Shown here: positions 58,452 through 64,000 of the stretch, in pieces
Layout: the number at the start of each line of letters is the position of its first letter
Numbering within the stretch: position 1 is the first letter of the stretch
NCBI RefSeq assembly: GCF_001591105.1
Contig: NZ_BCUD01000003.1
Coordinates: 215,564 to 279,563 of the forward strand
DNA: 64,000 nucleotides
From: Vibrio nereis NBRC 15637
GTDB lineage: Bacteria > Pseudomonadota > Gammaproteobacteria > Enterobacterales > Vibrionaceae
Reading direction: 5' to 3'
Notes under the pieces: model-generated
What the model saw: only the letters and a program-made list of their open reading frames with translations
What the model was told of the DNA's origin: nothing
The model's database searches: none
Position numbers and translations under genes: made by a program

Positions 58452-59003
58452 TTGGCTAAACCAGCAGTCTTTTTGGATCGTGATGGCGTAATTAACGTGG
58501 ATCACGGTTACGTACATGACGAACATGATTTTGAATTTATCGACGGTGTCTTTGAAGCGGCGAAAAAGCTCAAGGACATGGGGTACTTACTGGTGTTAGT
58601 AACCAATCAGTCTGGTATAGCGCGCGGGAAATTTAGCGAAGATCGCTTTTTATCTCTCACTCAGTGGATGGACTGGAACTTCGTCGATAATGGCGTTGAT
58701 TTTGACGGTTTCTATTACTGCCCACACCATGCAGAACATGGGCAGGGTAAATACAAAGAAGACTGCGATTGCCGTAAGCCTAAACCTGGTATGTTTATTT
58801 CTGCCCGTGACTTTTTAGACATTGATATGGAAAAGTCTGTAATGGTGGGTGACAAGGCCGAAGATATGATGGCCGCAGAGGCCGCTGGTGTAGGGACAAA
58901 AATTTTAGTGAGAACTGGCAAGCCAGTCACTGAGGCAGGAGAAGCGTTGGCATCGGTTGTCTTAGACAGCATTAAAGATGTGCCATCTTACTTGTCAAAA
59001 TAA
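58452..59003 (+). CDS. gmhB: D-glycero-beta-D-manno-heptose 1,7-bisphosphate 7-phosphatase
   Basis: GmhB removes the 7-phosphate during ADP-heptose synthesis for LPS core. The 183-residue HAD-family enzyme has the nucleophile motif FLDRDGVIN (D9 and D11), the [10 protein letters not shown] second motif and the late [10 protein letters not shown] zinc site is formed by C90, H92, C105 and C107. It starts with TTG at 58452, as no nearby ATG preserves the first motif. It is divergent from metN. gmhA lies about 9 kb upstream. Confidence 0.95.
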   Translation: MAKPAVFLDRDGVINVDHGYVHDEHDFEFIDGVFEAAKKLKDMGYLLVLVTNQSGIARGKFSEDRFLSLTQWMDWNFVDNGVDFDGFYYCPHHAEHGQGKYKEDCDCRKPKPGMFISARDFLDIDMEKSVMVGDKAEDMMAAEAAGVGTKILVRTGKPVTEAGEALASVVLDSIKDVPSYLSK

Positions 59004-59005
59004 AG

Positions 59006-59032
59006 AAAAAAGGTCGCAGTTGCGGCCTTTTT
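59006..59032 (+). terminator. Rho-independent terminator after gmhB
   Basis: AAAAAAGGTCGCA and TGCGGCCTTTTT form a tight stem (one T-G pair) with a two-base apex and a T-run. It ends 16 bases before the next start. Confidence 0.82.
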
Positions 59033-59048
59033 GTTTGCAGGAGGCAGT

Positions 59049-59372
59049 ATGAATTCAAAATGGCTAACAGTTGGAGCATTGGCTTCTTTCGTTGTGGGAT
59101 GTGCACAGAGCCAACATAAAACAGAGTATTTAACCTATCACTGTGAAGCTGAAAAGAGTTTTGAAGTGGCTTACTTTCCAGAAAAAGAATCAGCAATTTT
59201 ACGGGTTTCAGGTCAGCCTTACCCTTTAATCCAAGTACCTTCTGGTTCGGGCGCGCGTTACATTTTAGATGATAAAACGACAGCGGAAAATGCGATCACG
59301 CTATACACCAAAGGAAATGAAGCCCGTTTAGAGCTTGAGCAATCCGTTTACAAAAACTGTAAAACCGACTAG
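59049..59372 (+). CDS. Small lipoprotein, probable MliC-type lysozyme inhibitor
   Basis: The ATG at 59049, preceded by GGAGGCAG, gives 107 residues with a lipoprotein signal (ASFVVGC, C18). The mature part has the layout of the MliC fold: YHCEAEKSFEV with C32 near the start, an all-beta middle (VSGQPYPLIQVPSGSGARY) and a last cysteine C104 in YKNCKTD, which could form a disulfide with C32. MliC proteins bind C-type lysozymes in the envelope. The assignment rests on pattern only. Confidence 0.65.
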   Translation: MNSKWLTVGALASFVVGCAQSQHKTEYLTYHCEAEKSFEVAYFPEKESAILRVSGQPYPLIQVPSGSGARYILDDKTTAENAITLYTKGNEARLELEQSVYKNCKTD

Positions 59373-59476
59373 CGTATGAAGCGGGTTTACTTATAAGCCC
59401 ATATACTAAGCCTATGATACCTGAGGTGATAGTGTCTCTCGGGCAGCCCTGATCTCTCTTAAATTTATAATCTAAT

Positions 59477-60424
59477 ATGAGCAAAAAACTAACCATTCTC
59501 GACATTGCAAAGCTTTCTGGTGTAGGTAAATCGACCGTTTCTCGGGTACTGACCAATGATCCTAAGGTAAAACCTGAAACCCGAGCGAAAGTGGAACGTG
59601 TGATTGAAGAGTCTGGTTATGTGCCTTCAAAGTCCGCACAAGCGATGCGTGGTGGCAGTCAAAAGGTTGTCGGGGTGATTATATCTCGACTTGATTCGCC
59701 ATCAGAAAACAAAGCCGTTGGCAGCATGTTGCAGGCGCTTTATCAGGCTGGTTATGATGCCGTGATCATGGAAAGCCAGTTTGACCGCGAGAAAACCAAT
59801 GAGCATTTGGATGTTCTGAAAAAGCGCAATGTGGACGGCGTGATCGTTTTTGGCTTCAGCGATTTTGATATCTTTCGGCTAACGGCTTGGCAGAATCGTA
59901 GCGTAGTCATTGCTATGGACACAGATGTGACCTCATCAATTAACTATGACAACCATGGTGTCATCACGCTTGCCTTAGACTACCTAGCAGAGCAGGACGT
60001 CAATGATATCGCGTTTATTGGCGTCGATCCCTCGGATAAAACGACCGGGCAGGTGCGTTTAAATGCCTACCTAGAGTGGTGTGAAAACCACAATGTGGAA
60101 CCACATTATCAAACCGGACACCTTTCCCATGAAAGTGCTTATCAGCTAGTGGATGAGCTGCTGACGACTCAAACTCAAGCAATCGCATGTGCCAGTGACA
60201 CACTCGCTCTCGGGGTGATTAAGCGCCTTCAAGAACTAGAGCGTGAGGACGTGTTGGTGACTGGAGTCGGGGGGAATGAATTGCTTTCTTTTCTTTTCCC
60301 TAACGTATTCAGTATTGACCCAGGATACGCTCAAGCCGGGCAGATGGCTGCTAACTTACTGATTTCTCAAATTAATGGTGAATCAGAACTTCATCACCTC
60401 ACACAATCTCCTATCATTCGATAA
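59477..60424 (+). CDS. treR: Trehalose operon repressor TreR (LacI family)
   Basis: TreR represses trehalose genes and in Escherichia coli is released by trehalose 6-phosphate. The 315-residue protein has a LacI-type helix-turn-helix and hinge (LTILDIAKLSGVGKSTVSRV, residues 5-24), followed by a periplasmic-binding-protein-like core. The helix-turn-helix closely resembles that of enteric TreR, and the adjacent treB promoter carries two GGGA-N4-TCCC operators. It lies directly before treB-treC in the same direction. Confidence 0.93.
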   Translation: MSKKLTILDIAKLSGVGKSTVSRVLTNDPKVKPETRAKVERVIEESGYVPSKSAQAMRGGSQKVVGVIISRLDSPSENKAVGSMLQALYQAGYDAVIMESQFDREKTNEHLDVLKKRNVDGVIVFGFSDFDIFRLTAWQNRSVVIAMDTDVTSSINYDNHGVITLALDYLAEQDVNDIAFIGVDPSDKTTGQVRLNAYLEWCENHNVEPHYQTGHLSHESAYQLVDELLTTQTQAIACASDTLALGVIKRLQELEREDVLVTGVGGNELLSFLFPNVFSIDPGYAQAGQMAANLLISQINGESELHHLTQSPIIR

Positions 60425-60456
60425 GTCATTATTTTCAAAGTGATTTAAAATTATAC

Positions 60457-60472
60457 TGTGATCTTATTCAAT
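60457..60472 (+). promoter_or_regulatory. CRP-binding site of the treB promoter
   Basis: TGTGA-TCTTAT-TCAAT matches 8 of 10 consensus positions of TGTGA-N6-TCACA. Its centre lies about 63 bases before the start predicted from TATAAT at 60516-60521, close to the class I position of -61.5. Confidence 0.65.
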
Positions 60473-60474
60473 TA

Positions 60475-60490
60475 ATGGGACTGTTCCCAT
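60475..60490. promoter_or_regulatory. TreR operator 1
   Basis: ATGGGA-CTGT-TCCCAT is a perfect inverted repeat of 6-bp arms. It differs at one base from operator 2 in the shared 14-bp core, and both resemble the enteric TreR site GGGAACGTTCCC. It lies near -45 relative to the predicted treB start. Confidence 0.8.
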
Positions 60491-60492
60491 TT

Positions 60493-60521
60493 TTATGTTT
60501 GATAAGTTCTGACAATATAAT
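60493..60521 (+). promoter_or_regulatory. treB promoter
   Basis: A perfect TATAAT (60516-60521) is present, but the -35 position (60493-60498, TTATGT) is weak, as expected of a CRP-dependent promoter. The two TreR-type operators flank it. Confidence 0.65.
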
Positions 60522-60531
60522 TAGTAATTAT

Positions 60532-60545
60532 TGGGAATGTTCCCA
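60532..60545. promoter_or_regulatory. TreR operator 2
   Basis: TGGGAATGTTCCCA is a 6-2-6 perfect palindrome centred about 10 bases after the predicted treB start. Its centre is 56 bases from operator 1, so both could be bridged by the repressor or act independently. Confidence 0.82.
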
Positions 60546-60657
60546 TAAAAAGAATAACAAAGTCAGTTTGAATGCCGAGAAAACTTGGCAGTACCAATTC
60601 AAAGCATGGTGGATTGGTATCAACATGAATAAGATTCCAATTAGGGTGGACATGGAT

Positions 60658-62082
60658 ATGAGTAAGATAACGAAACCAGATGTAGAACGTCTGATAGAGT
60701 TGGTGGGTGGGCGCGATAACATCGCTAGCGTTAGTCATTGCTTAACTCGCTTACGTTTTGTACTTAATGAAACGGGGAACGCGGACAAACAAGGCCTTGA
60801 AGGACTGCCTTTGGTAAAAGGGTGCTTTACGAATGCGGGCCAATTCCAAGTGGTCATTGGTACGGAAGTAGATGAAGTCTATAAAGTGCTGATTGAGCTA
60901 ACAGGTCAAACTGCGGCGTCAAAAGATGAGGCTAAGCAGGCGGCCCGCCAGAATATGAATGTCTTGGAACGCGGTATTTCCCACCTTGCTGAAATCTTTG
61001 TGCCGCTGCTTCCTGCGATCATCACGGGTGGTTTGATCCTAGGTTTTCGTAACGTAATTGGCGACATCAAGATGTTTGATGGCCAAAGTCTTACGGAGAT
61101 CAGCCAGTTTTGGGCGACAGTCCATAGCTTCTTATGGCTAATTGGCGAAGCTATCTTCTTCTTCCTCCCTGTAGGTGTGTGTTGGTCGACGGTGAAAAAA
61201 TTGGGAGGGACGCCGATTCTGGGGATTACCCTCGGTGTGACTCTGGTTTCACCACAGCTAATGAACGCGTATTTAATTGGTAAACAAGTACCTGAAGCGT
61301 GGGATTTCGGTTTATTTGTGATTGAAAAGGTCGGCTACCAAGCTCAGGTGATTCCGGCGATGTTAGCGGGGATGGCGCTGGCGTTTATCGAAACTCACCT
61401 TAAGCGCATCGTACCATCTTACCTTTACCTAGTTGTCGTACCGTTTGTTTCTATTATTCTTTCTGTGGTCCTTGCTCACTCATTGATTGGTCCATTTGGC
61501 CGTATGTTAGGTGATGGCGTGGCGTTTGCGGCTAAAGCGGCCATGACAGGCGATTTTGCTGTGATTGGTTCCATGGTATTTGGTTTCTTATACGCGCCAC
61601 TCGTGATCACGGGTATTCACCACACCACTAACGCCGTTGACCTACAGTTGATGCAAGAGCTTGGTGGTACACCAATCTGGCCATTGATTGCGCTATCGAA
61701 TATTGCACAGGCCTCTGCGGTTGTCGGCATCATTATCATCAGTAAGAAACACGGTGAGCGTGATATCTCAGTACCGGCGGCTATCTCTGCTTACCTAGGT
61801 GTCACAGAGCCGGCGATGTACGGCATCAACTTAAAATACAAATTCCCAATGCTTAGCGCGATGATCGGTAGTGCCGTAGCCGCAGCGATTTGTGGTAGTG
61901 CAGGTGTGATGGCAAACGGCATCGGTGTGGGTGGTCTTCCGGGTATCTTGTCTATCCAGCCTCAGTTCTGGGGTATCTATGCAGTGGCTATGTTAGTCGC
62001 GATGGCCTTGCCAGCCGTATTGACTCTTTTCTTCTATAAGCGAGCTGAAATGAAAGGCGAACTAGAGCCAGCAAGCGCTTAA
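60658..62082 (+). CDS. treB: PTS trehalose transporter subunit EIIBC
   Basis: TreB imports trehalose and phosphorylates it to trehalose 6-phosphate, using phosphate from the PTS through EIIA-Glc, as it has no EIIA domain of its own. The ATG at 60658 (or 60652) gives 474 residues, matching Escherichia coli. The in-frame opening back to 60475 runs through the operators and promoter and is rejected. The EIIB cysteine C28 lies in SVSHCLTRLRF. The EIIC domain follows with about ten helices and GVTEPAMYGINLKY. TreC acts on its product. Confidence 0.96.
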   Translation: MSKITKPDVERLIELVGGRDNIASVSHCLTRLRFVLNETGNADKQGLEGLPLVKGCFTNAGQFQVVIGTEVDEVYKVLIELTGQTAASKDEAKQAARQNMNVLERGISHLAEIFVPLLPAIITGGLILGFRNVIGDIKMFDGQSLTEISQFWATVHSFLWLIGEAIFFFLPVGVCWSTVKKLGGTPILGITLGVTLVSPQLMNAYLIGKQVPEAWDFGLFVIEKVGYQAQVIPAMLAGMALAFIETHLKRIVPSYLYLVVVPFVSIILSVVLAHSLIGPFGRMLGDGVAFAAKAAMTGDFAVIGSMVFGFLYAPLVITGIHHTTNAVDLQLMQELGGTPIWPLIALSNIAQASAVVGIIIISKKHGERDISVPAAISAYLGVTEPAMYGINLKYKFPMLSAMIGSAVAAAICGSAGVMANGIGVGGLPGILSIQPQFWGIYAVAMLVAMALPAVLTLFFYKRAEMKGELEPASA

Positions 62083-62162
62083 CCAGCAACAAACAATCTT
62101 TTTAGGAGCGGCACATTGTCGCTCCCTTTTCTCTGAATTAATTTTGGTAAGTGAGTTTAGCA

Positions 62163-63854
62163 ATGACAGCAATTTCCAATGATGCGAACTGGTGGAAAAC
62201 CGCCTCTATTTATCAAATTTACCCGAAAAGCTTTTGTGATAGTGGTAGTAAAGGGACGGGGGATATCCAAGGGATAATTTCTAAGCTTGATTACCTGAAG
62301 CTGCTAGGTGCGGATGCCATTTGGTTAACGCCAGTTTATCAGTCACCGATGATTGATAATGGTTATGATATTTCGGATTACTACGCGATTAATCCAGACT
62401 TTGGCACCATGGCGGATTTTGACCAGCTTTTGGCACAAGCCCATCAGCGCGGTATCCGTATCATTATGGACATTGTGGTCAACCATACTTCAACCGAACA
62501 CCACTGGTTCCAATCAGCCCTAGGCGATAAAAACAGTCCTTACCGAGACTACTATATTTGGAAAGATCCGGTCGATGGTGAAGCTCCAAATAACTGGCAA
62601 TCGAAGTTTGGTGGGAATGCGTGGGAACTTGATGAACAAACAGGCCAATACTATTTGCATCTTTTTGCCAAAGAGCAGGCGGACCTAAACTGGGAAAACC
62701 CAAAAGTTCGCGGCGAGGTAAAGGAGGTGATCAGTTTTTGGGCTGAAAAGGGCGTCGATGGTTTCCGCTTGGATGTGATTAACTTGATCTCTAAGCAGCA
62801 AGACTTCCCGAATGATGAGATGGGGGATGGTCGACGTTTTTACACTGATGGCCCTAAAGTGCATGAGTATTTGCAAGAAATCAGTGAAGCTGTATTCCAA
62901 AAATACGGCAGTGTCACGGTGGGTGAAATGTCATCCACCACGCTTGAACATTGTCAGCAATACTCTTCGCTCGATAATAAAGAGCTGTCGATGGTGTTTA
63001 ACTTCCATCATCTTAAAGTGGATTACCCGAACGGAGACAAATGGACCAAAGCACCATTTGATTTCCAGCAACTTAAGCAGATCTTTAATCATTGGCAAAC
63101 GGGTTTGAATGGCAAAGGGTGGGGCGCTCTATTTTGGTGTAACCACGACCAGCCGCGAGTGGTTAGCCGCTTGGGTAATGATAAAGAGTACCGAGTCGAA
63201 TCAGCGAAGATGCTCGCTGCGTCGGTGCATATGATGCAAGGTACGCCGTACATCTATCAAGGTGAAGAGATCGGTATGACCAATCCGGGGTATGACTCGA
63301 TTGAGCAGTATCGTGATGTCGAAAGTACCAATATGTATGACATCATGGTTAACCAGCAAGGTGTTAGCCACGATGAAATGATGGCGATATTAGCGCAAAA
63401 GTCGCGTGATAATTCGCGTACCCCTATGCAGTGGAGTGACGCGCCGTACGCTGGGTTCTCCAAAGCGCAGCCATGGTTAGGTGTGGCCAACAACTATTTC
63501 GAGATTAATGCATGTGCTGCTGTCGAAGATACCAACTCGGTATTCTACTTCTACCAAAAGTTGATCCAGTTACGTAAAGAAATCGACGTGATCACCACAG
63601 GTAGTTACCAAGATCTTTATCCAGAGCACCAAGCGGTATTTGGGTATCAACGTCAGAGTGATACGCAGACGCTGATTTGTCTCAACAACTATTACGGCGA
63701 AGAGGCAGAGTGTGTTTTGCCTAATGGCTTTGATGTGGGCAAAGCGAAATACGTACTGGGGAACTACGATGATTTACCACAAGGGGTAACCCAACACCAA
63801 GTGCTGAGACCGTATGAGACAAGAGTCATTCTTGCTGAACGAGTTTCGGAATAA
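62163..63854 (+). CDS. treC: Trehalose-6-phosphate hydrolase
   Basis: TreC is a cytoplasmic GH13 enzyme that splits trehalose 6-phosphate into glucose and glucose 6-phosphate. With the ATG at 62163 it has 563 residues; a GTG at 62151 adds four. The catalytic set is D204 in DGFRLDV, E255 in TVGEMSS and D329 in NHDQPR, with the early DIVVNHTS motif of the family. It lies about 80 bases after treB. A gap hairpin is not evident, so the two are probably co-transcribed. Confidence 0.95.
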   Translation: MTAISNDANWWKTASIYQIYPKSFCDSGSKGTGDIQGIISKLDYLKLLGADAIWLTPVYQSPMIDNGYDISDYYAINPDFGTMADFDQLLAQAHQRGIRIIMDIVVNHTSTEHHWFQSALGDKNSPYRDYYIWKDPVDGEAPNNWQSKFGGNAWELDEQTGQYYLHLFAKEQADLNWENPKVRGEVKEVISFWAEKGVDGFRLDVINLISKQQDFPNDEMGDGRRFYTDGPKVHEYLQEISEAVFQKYGSVTVGEMSSTTLEHCQQYSSLDNKELSMVFNFHHLKVDYPNGDKWTKAPFDFQQLKQIFNHWQTGLNGKGWGALFWCNHDQPRVVSRLGNDKEYRVESAKMLAASVHMMQGTPYIYQGEEIGMTNPGYDSIEQYRDVESTNMYDIMVNQQGVSHDEMMAILAQKSRDNSRTPMQWSDAPYAGFSKAQPWLGVANNYFEINACAAVEDTNSVFYFYQKLIQLRKEIDVITTGSYQDLYPEHQAVFGYQRQSDTQTLICLNNYYGEEAECVLPNGFDVGKAKYVLGNYDDLPQGVTQHQVLRPYETRVILAERVSE

Positions 63855-63887
63855 GCGATTTTAAACACCAACGTGTTTGTTCCATTG

Positions 63888-63911
63888 CCCCGACATATCG
63901 GGGCTTTTTTC
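63888..63911 (+). terminator. Rho-independent terminator after treC
   Basis: GCCCCGA and TCGGGGC form a perfect stem with a CATA loop and six T bases, closing the tre operon. Confidence 0.93.
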
Positions 63912-63972
63912 TATGTCGAAGAGTGGCCAAAGAAACTACTGTTTAGAAATTAAAAAAGTGTTCAGAAACGAA

Positions 63973-64000
63973 AAAAGCCAGCTCAATGAGCTGGCTTCTT
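63973..64000 (-). terminator. Terminator of a minus-strand gene beyond the right edge
   Basis: GCCAGCTC and GAGCTGGC form a perfect stem with an AAT loop. On the minus strand it is followed by TTTTTT, so a convergent gene probably ends just outside the window. Confidence 0.7.

Overview
The window is a stretch of core chromosome from a gamma-proteobacterium, almost certainly a Vibrio (family Vibrionaceae). The evidence is gene content and order: nrdR-ribD-ribE-ribBA-ribH-nusB-thiL-pgpA; yaeH-glnD-map facing rpsB-tsf-pyrH-frr-uppS-cdsA-dxr-rseP-bamA-skp-lpxD-fabZ-lpxA-lpxB-rnhB-dnaE-accA-tilS; and gloB-yafS-rnhA-dnaQ. Other pointers are Crl, FrsA, a RibBA with a degenerate cyclohydrolase half, and CTA as the favoured leucine codon in ribosomal genes. 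No species is assigned. I see no rRNA, tRNA, CRISPR array, insertion sequence, prophage or integron.

Layout. 1-4.0 kb: purine permease behind a PurR-type operator, gpt, frsA, crl. 4.2-6.6 kb: proBA. 6.7-12.8 kb: nrdR, riboflavin genes, nusB, thiL, pgpA. 12.9-17.0 kb (minus): yaeH, glnD, map. 17.4-31.6 kb: translation factors (rpsB, tsf, frr), UMP kinase, undecaprenyl and phospholipid synthesis, isoprenoids (dxr), the RseP protease, outer-membrane assembly (bamA, skp) and lipid A synthesis (lpxD, fabZ, lpxA, lpxB). 31.6-39.9 kb: rnhB, dnaE, accA, tilS, a small cytochrome c, glnB and a YafD-like phosphoesterase. 39.9-46.3 kb: a YIP1-type membrane protein coupled to mltD, gloB, a methyltransferase, rnhA/dnaQ and an uncharacterised membrane-anchored protein. 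46.3-53.8 kb: fadE, gmhA, a glutamine amidotransferase, proS, trmO and zinc-independent ribosomal proteins rpmE2-rpmJ2. 54-58 kb: an AbgT transporter and the metNIQ methionine importer. 58.4-63.9 kb: gmhB, an MliC-like lipoprotein, and treR-treB-treC.

The genes mostly serve envelope biogenesis (uppS, cdsA, bamA, skp, lpx genes, gmhA/gmhB, mltD), nitrogen sensing (glnD and its substrate glnB are both here), translation and replication. Several recognisable regulatory circuits can be read from the DNA: a PurR box, a probable FadR site inside the fadE promoter, a long Zur-type palindrome before rpmE2-rpmJ2, tandem MetJ boxes at metN, and a CRP site plus two TreR-type operators around the treB promoter.

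I did not find a convincing undescribed multigene system. The less explained signals are small: three 19-bp phased repeats ahead of thiL, three 11-bp phased repeats at the left edge, several perfect inverted repeats in promoters (dnaE, pyrH, proS, abgT, ribH leader), insertions in methionine aminopeptidase and NusB, and a few conserved genes of unknown role (the protein after dnaQ, and the YIP1 protein coupled to mltD).
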